Of a stretch of DNA of 64,000 nt, positions 25,790 through 33,951 are shown piece by piece (position 1 is the stretch's first letter; every line of letters starts with the position of its first letter). The DNA comes from Arthrobacter_B sp038069765 (GTDB lineage: Bacteria; Actinomycetota; Actinomycetes; Actinomycetales; Micrococcaceae). The stretch is from positions 62,001-126,000 of the forward strand of contig NZ_JBBPFS010000004.1 in the NCBI RefSeq assembly GCF_038069765.1, written 5' to 3'. Made by a program: the position numbers and the translations under genes. The notes below the pieces were generated by a model. It saw nothing but the letters and a program-made list of their open reading frames with translations. It searched no databases and was not told the origin of the DNA.

Positions 25790-26794
25790 ATGAGCACCGA
25801 CTCAGGCAACAATGGCCGGCCCGGAGCATCCGACGGCTCCACCGGCAGCACCGGCAACCCGGTGGGACCGGACGGCGGACGCCTGCGGGACCGTTCCGGC
25901 CGGGTCCCGTCAGCGGACGAAACCCAGGTCCTTCCCGCCGGCAACAGTGATGCCGGGGCACCTCCGGCAGCCGGGGCAACCGCGGCCGGGGCCTCTTCGA
26001 CGGCATCGTCCGGAGCCTCCCCCGACGCCGGGCACAGCGGCCCGCAGCACGACGACGACGGCCGCACCCGGGCCATGCCCCTGAGCGCCACCAAGGATCC
26101 CGATGCCGACTACGCCGGCGACGGCTCCCGGTCCGGAGACCGCGGGATGGATGACGGACGGGCTACGGCAGGCAGCGGCCGCGGCACCGACAGCCGCACG
26201 GCACTGCCCGGCAAGGCAAACCGTGAGGCCCTGCTGGCCATGGAAAAGGAACGGTTCGGCGGCATGAAGTTTGGTGCGGCCTTTTTCGGCTGGCTGACCG
26301 CCACCGGCATGGTGGTACTCCTCTCAGCACTGGCCGCCGCCATCGGTGCCGCCGTCGGCTTCTCCACCGACAATGACCTGGGCCAGTCCCTCGACCAGGC
26401 AATGGCCAACCAGAGCGCCGGCATTATCGGGACAGTGATCCTGCTGGTGATCCTCCTGCTCGCGTATTACGCCGGTGGTTACGTGGCCGGCCGGATGGCC
26501 CGCTTCAACGGCCTGAAGCAGGGCCTGGCGGTCTGGCTCTGGGCCCTGATTGCCGGAGTGGTTGTGGTGGTGCTGGGACTGATTTTCGGGGATGACATCC
26601 GCAGCATCACCCAGCTGAACACCGTCGCGCCGCTGCCCGAGGATCTCGGCGGAGCAAGCGCCGTAACCTGGCTCGCCGTTGCCGCCACGCTGGCCGCGAC
26701 GCTCATCGGTGCACTGCTCGGCGGCCTTGCCGGCATGCGCTACCACCGCCGCATCGACCGCGCGGACTACAGCGACGCCGACGTCCGCGCCTAG
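25790..26794 (+). CDS. membrane protein with long disordered N-terminus
   Basis: 334 residues. The first 150 are Gly/Ser/Asp/Pro-rich and probably disordered; the C-terminal half has four hydrophobic helices (FGAAFFGWLTATGMVVLLSA, IIGTVILLVILLLAYYAGGY, LAVWLWALIAGVVVVVLGLI, VTWLAVAATLAATLIGALLG). ATG at 25790 has CAGGAG at six bases; an ATG six codons earlier lacks one. No function recognised. Carries a stress-type palindrome upstream and a triple 15-base repeat right after its stop. Confidence 0.75.
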   Translation: MSTDSGNNGRPGASDGSTGSTGNPVGPDGGRLRDRSGRVPSADETQVLPAGNSDAGAPPAAGATAAGASSTASSGASPDAGHSGPQHDDDGRTRAMPLSATKDPDADYAGDGSRSGDRGMDDGRATAGSGRGTDSRTALPGKANREALLAMEKERFGGMKFGAAFFGWLTATGMVVLLSALAAAIGAAVGFSTDNDLGQSLDQAMANQSAGIIGTVILLVILLLAYYAGGYVAGRMARFNGLKQGLAVWLWALIAGVVVVVLGLIFGDDIRSITQLNTVAPLPEDLGGASAVTWLAVAATLAATLIGALLGGLAGMRYHRRIDRADYSDADVRA

Positions 26795-26839
26795 CAGGAC
26801 GGCTCCTTCCAGGACCGCTCCTCCCAGGACGGCTCCACC
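26795..26839. repeat. 15-bp tandem repeat, three copies, directly after a stop
   Basis: CAGGACGGCTCCTTC (26795-26809), then two further units to 26839 differing at two or three bases. The array begins at the base after the TAG of the membrane protein gene. Confidence 0.85.
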
Positions 26840-26853
26840 CGATTAACAGCAAA

Positions 26854-26885
26854 CCGGCCCGCACCTTCGAAAAGGTGCGGGCCGG
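26854..26885. terminator. strong bidirectional hairpin terminator
   Basis: Perfect 14-base stem (26854-26867 with 26872-26885) around CGAA, between convergent genes, followed by a T-richer TCCTTGTT and preceded by AAA. Confidence 0.8.
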
Positions 26886-26892
26886 TCCTTGT

Positions 26893-26924
26893 TAAGGCAG
26901 CTTGGCGCTAAGGCAGCTTGGCTG
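26893..26924. repeat. 16-bp direct repeat, two copies, behind an SDR stop
   Basis: TAAGGCAGCTTGGCGC at 26893-26908 is repeated with two changes at 26909-26924, eight bases beyond the stop of the SDR gene on its coding strand. Confidence 0.8.
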
Positions 26925-26932
26925 AGCCCTGC

Positions 26933-27841
26933 TTACGGCGAGGGCGTGCCGCCGTTGACGTTCAGGGTTTCGCCGATCACGTAGCTGGACTCGGGCGACG
27001 CCAGGAAGACGTAGGCCGGGGCGAGCTCGGTCGGCTGGCCGGCGCGGCCCAGCGGAGTGTCCTTGCCGAACTCCGGCAGCATCTCCTTGGGCTGTCCGTC
27101 GGACACCTGCAGCGGCGTCCAGAACGGCCCCGGAGCCACCGCGTTGACGCGGATGCCCTTGGGTGCCAGCTGCTGGGCCAGGCCCTTGGTGAAGTTGTTG
27201 ATGGCCGCCTTGGTGCTGGCGTAATCCAACAGGAACGGCGACGGGTTGTACGCCTGGATGGACGTGGTGTTGATGATGCTCGATCCGGCCGGCAGGTGCG
27301 GCAGCGCGGCCTTGGTGATGCGGAAGAACGCGTAAATGTTGGTCTTGAACGTGTCATCGAGCTGTTCGTCAGAGAGGTCCTCGAGGTTCTCCACGGCAAC
27401 CTGCTTGCCCGCGTTGTTCACGAGGATGTCCAGCCCGCCCAGGGCCTCGACGGCGTCGGACACCAGCTGGGCGCAGTACGCTGCGTCGCGGACGTCGCCG
27501 GGAAGCGCCACGGCCTTGCGGCCGGCAGCCTCAACGAGGCGGACAATTTCCTGTGCGTCTTCCTCTTCCTCGGGCAGGTAGGCCAGCGCGACGTCGGCAC
27601 CTTCCCGGGCGTAGGCGATGGCCACTGCCGCGCCGATGCCGGAGTCGGCCCCGGTAATGAGAGCCTTGCGCCCTTCCAGCCGGCCGGTGCCGCGGTAGGA
27701 TTCCTCGCCGCGGTCCGTCTTCGGCTCAAGGTCTGCATCCAGGCCGGGCTCGGGCTGGTCCTGCTTGGGCGGCGTAATCGTCGGGAAGCGGTCCACCGGG
27801 TTCTGGAAGGTGTACTGATCGTTTGTGCTGCCGTTTGTCAT
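26933..27841 (-). CDS. SDR family oxidoreductase, GSP39-like
   Basis: 302 residues. A polar 55-residue N-terminal extension (YTFQNPVDRFPTITPPKQDQPEPG) precedes the dehydrogenase core, as in general-stress protein 39 (YdaD) of Bacillus. NAD(P) motif TGADSGIGAAVA, Asn-Asn-Ala-Gly segment, catalytic Tyr-x3-Lys in YASTKAAI. The start at 27841 matches that extension; in-frame ATGs at 27874 and 27919 exist. A perfect GTAAG-N4-CTTAC site lies 81 bases upstream. Substrate unknown. Confidence 0.85.
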   Translation of the reverse strand: MTNGSTNDQYTFQNPVDRFPTITPPKQDQPEPGLDADLEPKTDRGEESYRGTGRLEGRKALITGADSGIGAAVAIAYAREGADVALAYLPEEEEDAQEIVRLVEAAGRKAVALPGDVRDAAYCAQLVSDAVEALGGLDILVNNAGKQVAVENLEDLSDEQLDDTFKTNIYAFFRITKAALPHLPAGSSIINTTSIQAYNPSPFLLDYASTKAAINNFTKGLAQQLAPKGIRVNAVAPGPFWTPLQVSDGQPKEMLPEFGKDTPLGRAGQPTELAPAYVFLASPESSYVIGETLNVNGGTPSP

Positions 27842-27921
27842 GGAGTTTCCCACTTTCGGTAGGTCATTCTGCATGCGGTACGCCCGTCCCGGGCGAGCGG
27901 ATTCCCGCCGGGAGAACAAGC

Positions 27922-27935
27922 GTAAGTATGCTTAC
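27922..27935. promoter_or_regulatory. perfect GTAAG-N4-CTTAC palindrome, GSP39-like SDR promoter
   Basis: GTAAGTATGCTTAC with both arms exact. On the coding strand it is preceded by GATA, as at 25731. Confidence 0.55.
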
Positions 27936-27984
27936 TATCCTAGACCTGCAGGACTTCCCGGCTCAAGTTTGGCCCTGCCGGAGG

Positions 27985-28083
27985 CTAAAACAGCATGCTG
28001 AGGAACCCCACGCTGACACTGGCCACCAGAGCAATAATCAGGAGCCAGACAATGACGGTTCGATACTTATTCATGGTTCGCAT
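27985..28083 (-). CDS. tiny single-helix membrane protein
   Basis: 32 residues, or 29 from the second ATG at 28074: a short basic start (MNKYRTV) and one hydrophobic helix (IVWLLIIALVASVSVGFLSMLF). Begins 12 bases after the Bcr/CflA stop on the same strand. In shape it resembles the small tail-anchored proteins of the Prli42/DUF4044 type, but this is only a resemblance. No strong RBS. Confidence 0.5.
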   Translation of the reverse strand: MRTMNKYRTVIVWLLIIALVASVSVGFLSMLF

Positions 28084-28095
28084 AGTCAGACGAGT

Positions 28096-29307
28096 CTACC
28101 CAGCCGGCGCCCTGCGCGTTCGGGTGGAGTACAGGGCGGTCACGGCAGCGAGCGCTGACAGCGTCATGATGACCGCCAGCGGCAGTGCTGATCCTCCCCC
28201 TGCCAGCCCGGTGAGCGGTGACACGAGTGCACCCGCGAAGAACTGTCCGCCGCCCAAGACCGCCGAACCGCTGCCAGCCGCCCGCCCCACTTCGGCCAGT
28301 GCCAGGGAGGTGGTGTTGCCCATGATGAAACCCACCGAAGACGCTGCACAGAAGATGGGCACGGCCAGCAGCAGGGGCGGGGCTGCGGTGACCGTCAGCG
28401 CCAGTATCGCCAGGGACATCGCGAGCAGCACGGAAACCGCGGCGGTGACTGTCTTCCGCGGCGGAACGCGCCGGGCCAGCCGGGCGGAGATGAACCCGGA
28501 AGCCACCAGCCCCAGGGCATTGATACCGAAGGCCATTCCGTAGGCCGACGCCGAGAGTCCCATGAGGTTTTGGTAAATGAACGGAGAGGCTGAAATGTAT
28601 CCCATTAACACTCCAAAGGTGCTGGCAAACAGGACTGCGTAGCCCAGGAACTTCCGCTTGCGCAGCACGCCGGCCAGGCCCGCCAGCATCGGCCCGCTGC
28701 TGCGGTGCGTGCGGGGCTGGGTCTCAGAGAGAACGGAAGCGGCACAGACGAACATCACCAGGGCCAGCCCCGCCAGCACCCAGAGCACTCCCCGCCAGCC
28801 CGCAGTTTCCGCCAGCAGGCCGCCGACTGTCGGTGCGACGACCGGAGCCACCCCTCCGATCGTCATCAACAGGCTGAAGGTGCGGGCCGACGTCGCTCCG
28901 GTCGTCAGATCCGCGACCATGGCCCTGGCGATGACCACTCCGGCGGAGGCGCACAATCCCTGCACCAGCCGGGCGGCTACCAGAACTGCCAGTGTCGGGG
29001 CGAGCGCGCAGGCGGCTGAGGCCAGAACGAAGCCCGCCGATCCCAAGAGGAGCGGGCGGAAGCGGCCGTAACGGTCGGACAGGGGTCCGAACACCAGCTG
29101 CCCCGTCCCCATGCCGAGCAGGAAGGCCGTGAGCGTGAGCTGCACGCCCGTGGCTGACACTCCGAGATCGTCCGTCATAACCGGAAACGAGGGGAGGTAC
29201 AGGTCCGTGGCGAACGGACCGGTGGCGGAGAGCAACGCCAGGACCAGGAGCAGACCGGTGGTCATAACGGTGGCCGGAGTGCGGCGAAGGGCGCGAAACA
29301 TACGCAT
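28096..29307 (-). CDS. Bcr/CflA-type MFS multidrug efflux transporter
   Basis: 403 residues, twelve helices. Motifs TDLYLPSFPVM in helix 1 region, GPLSDRYGRFRPLLLG between helices 2 and 3, and ARLVQGLCASAGVVIARAMVADL, typical of the Bcr/CflA subfamily of drug:H+ antiporters. Start at 29307 (MRMFRAL); upstream codons to 29484 are Arg/Pro-rich and look untranslated. It may be co-expressed with the tiny membrane protein behind it. Confidence 0.88.
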   Translation of the reverse strand: MRMFRALRRTPATVMTTGLLLVLALLSATGPFATDLYLPSFPVMTDDLGVSATGVQLTLTAFLLGMGTGQLVFGPLSDRYGRFRPLLLGSAGFVLASAACALAPTLAVLVAARLVQGLCASAGVVIARAMVADLTTGATSARTFSLLMTIGGVAPVVAPTVGGLLAETAGWRGVLWVLAGLALVMFVCAASVLSETQPRTHRSSGPMLAGLAGVLRKRKFLGYAVLFASTFGVLMGYISASPFIYQNLMGLSASAYGMAFGINALGLVASGFISARLARRVPPRKTVTAAVSVLLAMSLAILALTVTAAPPLLLAVPIFCAASSVGFIMGNTTSLALAEVGRAAGSGSAVLGGGQFFAGALVSPLTGLAGGGSALPLAVIMTLSALAAVTALYSTRTRRAPAG

Positions 29308-29411
29308 GATGCTACGTCCCCCTCGCCTGCGGCCCCGCCGGAGGGGAGGATGAAAGGGACGGCGGGCAGAATTCCGGCACGGCCCGCAGACCGGAAAGGA
29401 ACGGTTTCGCG

Positions 29412-29867
29412 ATGAGCACTGGCGACGAGGACCGCAAGCAGATTGTCGTGGGCGTGGACGGCTCCCGCCTCTCCATCGAAGCACTGTGGAAAGCCCACCG
29501 CCTGGCTGCGGTGCTTGGCTGCCCGCTGCGAGTCATCACGGTGTGGGAGCAGGCCATTTCGCTGACGTCCCCCATCCCCACCGGCATATGGTCTCCGCAC
29601 GTCGAGGCGGAGCACACGCTGGACGACGTGCTGCAGGAAGCGTTCGGCACCGACATTCCGGCGGACCTGACACGTACCGCGCTGGTGGGCCCGCCGGTGG
29701 AGCTTCTGATTGAAGCCAGCCGCGGCGCGGAGATGCTGGTGGTGGGCAACCGCGGCCGGGGCGGCTTTGCCGGGCTGCTGCTCGGTTCCGTGAGTTCGGT
29801 GCTGGCCGCCCACGCGCACTGCCCGGTGCTTATTGTCCACCGCGGCGAGTCCGGAGAACCCGCCTAG
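29412..29867 (+). CDS. universal stress protein (UspA family)
   Basis: 151 residues, a single Usp domain. Starts with the strand IVVGVDGSRLSIEALWKA and ends with the ATP-binding G-2X-G-9X-G-S/T signature (VVGNRGRGGFAGLLLGSVS). RBS GGAAAGGAACG upstream. Cytosolic stress-tolerance protein; exact role unknown. Confidence 0.93.
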   Translation: MSTGDEDRKQIVVGVDGSRLSIEALWKAHRLAAVLGCPLRVITVWEQAISLTSPIPTGIWSPHVEAEHTLDDVLQEAFGTDIPADLTRTALVGPPVELLIEASRGAEMLVVGNRGRGGFAGLLLGSVSSVLAAHAHCPVLIVHRGESGEPA

Positions 29868-29902
29868 GGGAACGGCGGCGGCGCGGGCGGCAGCTGTGGT
29901 GT

Positions 29903-31426
29903 CTAGTTGTCCGCCGTGGCGCGGCGCAGGATGAGCACTGCCCCCGCGGCGGCAACCAGCATCAGGACCACGCCGATAAGGGACGTGGTAACCACGCCGG
30001 AATCAAAGGCGGCCCGGGCGGACTCCAGCAGCTGATGCGCCGCACCTTCCGGCAGCCGCTGCGCCGCCTCGACGGCACCGCCGAGGGTTTCGGACGCTGC
30101 TTCGGCATCAGCGGGGGCGAGACCCTCAGGCAGCACGACGCCGTTCCGGTAGCCGGCGGTCAGGATGCTGCCGAGCACCGCGGTGCCCAGGACGGCGCCC
30201 ACTTCATAGGCGGTCTCGGAGATCGCCGAGGCGGCGCCTGCCTTGGTGGGCGGCACGGACGAGAGGATCAGGTCGTTGGAGATGGTCTCCGCAGCGCCGA
30301 CCCCGAGGCCCAGCACCATGAACGCGGCCATCAGTTCACCCACCCCGCCGCCTCCGGTCACCAGGATGACGGTGTAACCCACGGCGTTGAGCAGCAGTCC
30401 GCCGGCAATGATGTAGCCGGGACGCACGTGCCGGACAACGCGCACCACGGCCAGGCCGGCGATGATGGTCAGCACAAGGCCCGGCAGCATGATCAGCCCG
30501 GCCTGCTGGGGAGACTTCTCCAGGACCAGCTGCAGGTGCTGGGACAGGAAGAAGATGAAGCCGACCAGCGAGAAGACGCTGAGCAGATTGGCGCCGATCG
30601 ACCCGCTGAAGGTGGGATTGCGGAACAGCCGCACATCCAGCATGGGATGCAGCCGGCGGAGCTGGCGGCGGACAAAGAGCACGCCGAAGACCAGCCCGAC
30701 GGCGATCGGAACCAGCGATTCCGCGCCGACCCCCGACGTCGCAATCGCCTTGATGCCGTAGACGACCGGGAACATGGCGGCCATGACCAGCAGCACGCTC
30801 CACAGGTCCACCGGACCCGGGTTGGGGTCGCGGGACTCGGGCAGCAGCATCGGGCCGAACACCAGGAGCGGAATGAGCACCGGTACGGAGAGCAGGAACA
30901 CCGAACCCCACCAGAAGTGCTCCAGCAGCAGGCCGCCGACGATGGGGCCCAGCGCAGCGCCGCCGGAGAAACCTGCGGCCCAGACGGCAATGGCGATCCT
31001 GCGCTGGGACGGAACGGTGAAGATGTTCCGGATCAGCGACAGCGTGGCCGGCATCAGCATGGCGCCGAACAGGCCGAGCAGGGCCCGGGCCGCGATGAGC
31101 GCTTCGGCGGTGGGGACAAAAGCTGCTGCGGCGGAGACCAGGCCAAACCCGGCGCTGCCGATCAGCAGCAGCCGGCGCCGGCCGATCCGGTCGCCCAGGG
31201 CACCCATCGGCACCAGCAGTCCGGCCAGGACCAGGGCGTAGATGTCCACGATCCACAGCAGTTCGGTCCCGGAGGGCGCGAGCGCGCGGGACAGTGACGG
31301 GATCGCAAAGCTCAGGACCGTATTGTCCACTGAGATCAGCAGCACCGGCAGCATGAGCACAGCGAGACCCAGCCATTCACGCCGGCCGGCTCGTTGGGTG
31401 TGGGGTGCTTCCTGTACCGCGGGCAC
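29903..31426 (-). CDS. DHA2-family (SmvA/QacA) MFS efflux transporter
   Basis: 507 residues, about fourteen helices. Motifs SVDNTVLSFAIPSLSRAL, GALGDRIGRRRLLLIG and GPIVGGLLLEHFWWGSVF identify the SmvA/QacA group that exports cationic compounds. Divergent from a TetR gene across a 107-base gap with a 22-base palindrome, so probably repressed by that regulator. Confidence 0.92.
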   Translation of the reverse strand: MPAVQEAPHTQRAGRREWLGLAVLMLPVLLISVDNTVLSFAIPSLSRALAPSGTELLWIVDIYALVLAGLLVPMGALGDRIGRRRLLLIGSAGFGLVSAAAAFVPTAEALIAARALLGLFGAMLMPATLSLIRNIFTVPSQRRIAIAVWAAGFSGGAALGPIVGGLLLEHFWWGSVFLLSVPVLIPLLVFGPMLLPESRDPNPGPVDLWSVLLVMAAMFPVVYGIKAIATSGVGAESLVPIAVGLVFGVLFVRRQLRRLHPMLDVRLFRNPTFSGSIGANLLSVFSLVGFIFFLSQHLQLVLEKSPQQAGLIMLPGLVLTIIAGLAVVRVVRHVRPGYIIAGGLLLNAVGYTVILVTGGGGVGELMAAFMVLGLGVGAAETISNDLILSSVPPTKAGAASAISETAYEVGAVLGTAVLGSILTAGYRNGVVLPEGLAPADAEAASETLGGAVEAAQRLPEGAAHQLLESARAAFDSGVVTTSLIGVVLMLVAAAGAVLILRRATADN

Positions 31427-31488
31427 AGCTGTCTCCTTCGCTCATCATTGGGGTGTGTCAGCACGCGCGGACGGGGCCGCAAGCTTTA

Positions 31489-31510
31489 CTGTACCGTCTA
31501 GACTGTACAG
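31489..31510. promoter_or_regulatory. 22-bp near-perfect palindrome, likely TetR operator
   Basis: CTGTAC-N-GTCTAGAC-N-GTACAG; only the two N positions break symmetry. It lies 24 bases before the TetR start, in the gap shared with the efflux pump. Confidence 0.75.
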
Positions 31511-31533
31511 CACAGATGGCGTAGCGTAAACGT

Positions 31534-32106
31534 ATGCCTGAGCACACTTCCACCCGGGACCGCATCCTCTTCGCCTATGAGGAGCTGCTGATCAATGAGG
31601 GTCCCCGCGGCGCCACCATGGACGCCGTCATCGCACTGGCCGGAGTGTCCAAAGGCGGACTGCTCTACCATTTCAAGAACAAGGAAGCCCTGGCCGCAGC
31701 ACTCATCACCAGGCTCGGGGAACTGGCAGCCGTTGACATGAAGGCAATGAGCGCGGACCCCGAGGGTCCGGCCCGGTATCTGGTCCGCGAATCCGTCTAC
31801 GTGGGCAGCGCGCTGGACCGCGCGCTGATCGGCGTCGTCCGCCTGGCCCAGGCCTCGGACCCGGACGCATCGGCCATGCTGGAACAGATTCACCACAATT
31901 GGATGCAGCTGATCCTCCAGGAGGTCGGCAACCCGGCCATCGCGCGTGCCATCCTGCTCCTGGGCGACGGCCTGTACTACAACCAGGGGCTCGCCGGCGG
32001 CTGGCCCCGGGAGAAGAGCACGTCCACAGCGGAATCCGTAGCCGAGCTGCTGGAAGTCGTGGAAGTCCTCAAAACCCATGCAGCTTCCCTCCAACGCTCA
32101 CGCTAG
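31534..32106 (+). CDS. TetR-family transcriptional repressor
   Basis: 190 residues. N-terminal helix-turn-helix (ATMDAVIALAGVSKGGLLYHFKNKEAL, about residues 28-54) and a helical ligand-binding C-terminal domain. Divergent from the SmvA/QacA-type pump with a palindrome in between; the usual arrangement is repression of the pump relieved by its substrates. Confidence 0.9.
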   Translation: MPEHTSTRDRILFAYEELLINEGPRGATMDAVIALAGVSKGGLLYHFKNKEALAAALITRLGELAAVDMKAMSADPEGPARYLVRESVYVGSALDRALIGVVRLAQASDPDASAMLEQIHHNWMQLILQEVGNPAIARAILLLGDGLYYNQGLAGGWPREKSTSTAESVAELLEVVEVLKTHAASLQRSR

Positions 32107-32127
32107 GGCCTGTGCCACAGTAGGACC

Positions 32128-32595
32128 ATGGAAATCAGCACAGCAGACCTTTACGACCGGCACGGCGAGAACCTGGCCTCCGTGTCACTGCAGTTTCAGG
32201 ATCTGGGCGGCAGCACCGCTTTCACCGGACCCGTCCGCACCATCCGCTGCATGGAAGACAACGGGCTGGTCAAGTCCGTCCTGAACTCCCCGGGCGACGG
32301 TGCGGTCCTCGTCGTCGACGGCGGCGGGTCGCTGAACACCGCACTCATGGGGGACATGATCGCCGAGGCCGCCGTGGCCAACGGCTGGGCCGGCGTCGTG
32401 ATCAACGGCGCCGTCCGTGACCGCGCCGCCTTGGCCGGACTGCCGCTGGGGGTGAAGGCCCTGGGCTCCAACCCCCGCAAGAGTGCGAAGGAGTCTGCAG
32501 GAGAAATGGACGTGACCGTGGAATTCGGCGGCGCAGTCTTCCGGCCGGGAGCCGTTCTTTACGCCGACGACGACGGAATCCTGGTCGAGCGCTAG
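32128..32595 (+). CDS. rraA: RraA family protein
   Basis: 155 residues, full length. Family core: GPVRTIRCMEDNGLVKSVLN, VVDGGGSLNTALMGDMIAEAA, and the GAVRDRAAL segment containing the Arg-Asp pair that binds metal in RraA-like aldolases. Members act either as inhibitors of RNase E or as 4-hydroxy-4-methyl-2-oxoglutarate aldolases; sequence alone does not decide. It starts 22 bases after the TetR stop. Confidence 0.9.
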   Translation: MEISTADLYDRHGENLASVSLQFQDLGGSTAFTGPVRTIRCMEDNGLVKSVLNSPGDGAVLVVDGGGSLNTALMGDMIAEAAVANGWAGVVINGAVRDRAALAGLPLGVKALGSNPRKSAKESAGEMDVTVEFGGAVFRPGAVLYADDDGILVER

Positions 32596-32602
32596 GGACG
32601 CG

Positions 32603-32631
32603 CTGCCGGCAGCAGATCTGCTGCCGGCAGA
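32603..32631. promoter_or_regulatory. perfect 28-bp palindrome upstream of clpP pair (PopR-type site)
   Basis: Bases 32603-32630 are a perfect palindrome built from two CTGCCGGCAG units around CAGATCTG. Within it, TCTGCTGCCGGCAGA (32617-32631) matches the TCTGCC-N3-GGCAGA box that I recall for Streptomyces PopR at 11 of 12 positions. No T tract follows, so an operator is more likely than a terminator. 42 bases before the first clpP. Confidence 0.6.
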
Positions 32632-32672
32632 TTCGCCTATCCGGCAGCAGGTTCCGGAGGCACCGTGGAGTC

Positions 32673-33311
32673 ATGAATGATTCCGGGAAAACACCCCTGT
32701 TCACTGAAACTATCCGCCGCGAATTCTACGAGCGCCGCGTCCTGGTTCTGGACGGTCCGCTGGATGACGACAATGGAACACTGCTCGCCGCCCAACTGAT
32801 TGCCCTGGCCGCCGAGGATCCGCTGACCGACATAGCCCTGTGGATCCACTCCCCCGGCGGATCCGTCCCGGCGATGCTGGCAATCCGGGACCTCATGCGG
32901 GCCGTGCCCAACGATGTCTCGACACTGGCGTTTGGCATCGCGTGCTCCGCCGGCCAGTTCCTGCTCTCCGCCGGAACGCACGGCAAGCGCCGGGCCCTGC
33001 CTCATGCCCGGGTCCTGATGCACCAGGGATCCGCCGGGATCGCAGGCACCGCCGTCGACATCGAACTGCAGGCCGACGACCTGCGGCACACCCGGGACAC
33101 CGTGCTGCGGCTCATTTCGGAAGACACCGGGCAACCCGCGGAACGGGTTTTTGAGGACTCTCTGCATGACCACTGGTACACCGCCCGGGAGGCGCTGGAT
33201 TACGGGTTCATCGATTCCATCGTCCGGGACTTTGACGAGTTCCGTCCCCGGCACCGGGTGGCCGCCGGGTTCGGCCGCCCCGCCGTACCCCTTGCGGAGG
33301 AGACACGATGA
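32673..33311 (+). CDS. clpP: ClpP-family protease subunit with intact triad
   Basis: 212 residues. Catalytic Ser92 (GIACSAGQFLL), His117 (ARVLMHQ) and Asp166 (LHDHWYTAREALDYG), with spacings 25 and 49 identical to E. coli Ser97/His122/Asp171. The N-terminus is extended, and the substrate-binding PGGSVPAMLAIRDLM region is typical. Its stop overlaps the start of the second clpP by four bases. Processive serine peptidase working with Clp ATPases. Behind a PopR-type palindrome, so probably a stress-induced second ClpP pair like Streptomyces clpP3-clpP4. Confidence 0.93.
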   Translation: MNDSGKTPLFTETIRREFYERRVLVLDGPLDDDNGTLLAAQLIALAAEDPLTDIALWIHSPGGSVPAMLAIRDLMRAVPNDVSTLAFGIACSAGQFLLSAGTHGKRRALPHARVLMHQGSAGIAGTAVDIELQADDLRHTRDTVLRLISEDTGQPAERVFEDSLHDHWYTAREALDYGFIDSIVRDFDEFRPRHRVAAGFGRPAVPLAEETR

Positions 33312-33895
33312 GCAGCTACACCATTCCCACTGTGGTGGCCCAGCATCCGCGCGGCGAGCGGATCATGGACATCTATTCGCACCTGCTCACGGAGCGGGTT
33401 GTCTACCTCGGTACCGCGATTGACGCCGGGGTGGCAAACGCCCTGATCGCCCAGCTGCTGTACCTGCATTCGGCGAGCCCGGACAGGGATATTGATCTGT
33501 ACATTAACTGCGACGGCGGAGACCCCAGCGCCATGCTGGCCGTCTACGACACCATCCGGTTCATTCGACCGGACGTGGCCACCACCTGCGTTGGCCAGGC
33601 TGTCGCCGTCGGCGCGGTCCTGCTCGCGGCCGGCGCCGAGGGGAAGCGGGCGGCGCTGCCCCACGCGCGGATTGTCCTCCACCAGCCGGCAGCCCAGGGC
33701 CGGGGCACCATCCCTGATCTGATCCTGCAGGCCGACGAGCTGGTGCGGGTCCGGTCCGACATGGAGGCCATCCTCTCCCGCCGGACGGGCCAAAGCGTGC
33801 AGACGCTGCGCGCGGACACCGACCGGGACCGGCTCTTTACCGCTGCTGCGGCCCGGGACTACGGGCTGATTGACCGGGTGATCGAGCAGGCCTGA
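33308..33895 (+). CDS. ClpP-like subunit lacking the catalytic serine
   Basis: 195 residues with a ClpP fold, translationally coupled to the preceding gene. The nucleophile position holds Ala100 (GQAVAVGAVLLAAG instead of GQAASMGA); His125 and Asp174 are kept with the standard spacings of 25 and 49. The oxyanion segment reads CDGGDPSAMLAVYD rather than SPGGSV. It is therefore predicted to be inactive by itself, like ClpR subunits, and probably forms a mixed ring with its partner. Confidence 0.9.
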   Translation: MSSYTIPTVVAQHPRGERIMDIYSHLLTERVVYLGTAIDAGVANALIAQLLYLHSASPDRDIDLYINCDGGDPSAMLAVYDTIRFIRPDVATTCVGQAVAVGAVLLAAGAEGKRAALPHARIVLHQPAAQGRGTIPDLILQADELVRVRSDMEAILSRRTGQSVQTLRADTDRDRLFTAAAARDYGLIDRVIEQA

Positions 33896-33951
33896 GCCCG
33901 GCCAGGGTGAGCCCGGCCAGGGTGAGCCCGGCCAGGGTGAGCCCGGTCAGG
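33894..33951. repeat. 15-bp tandem repeat, about four copies, starting in the clpP stop
   Basis: GAGCCCGGCCAGGGT repeated at 33894, 33909, 33924 and partly 33939. The period is a multiple of three, so each unit carries an in-frame TGA behind the ClpP reading frame. The last unit enters the 3' end of the convergent regulator. Confidence 0.9.

Noticed and set aside
33894..33951. Possible CRISPR from the 15-base repeat
   Set aside because: Direct tandem copies without spacers; not a CRISPR array.
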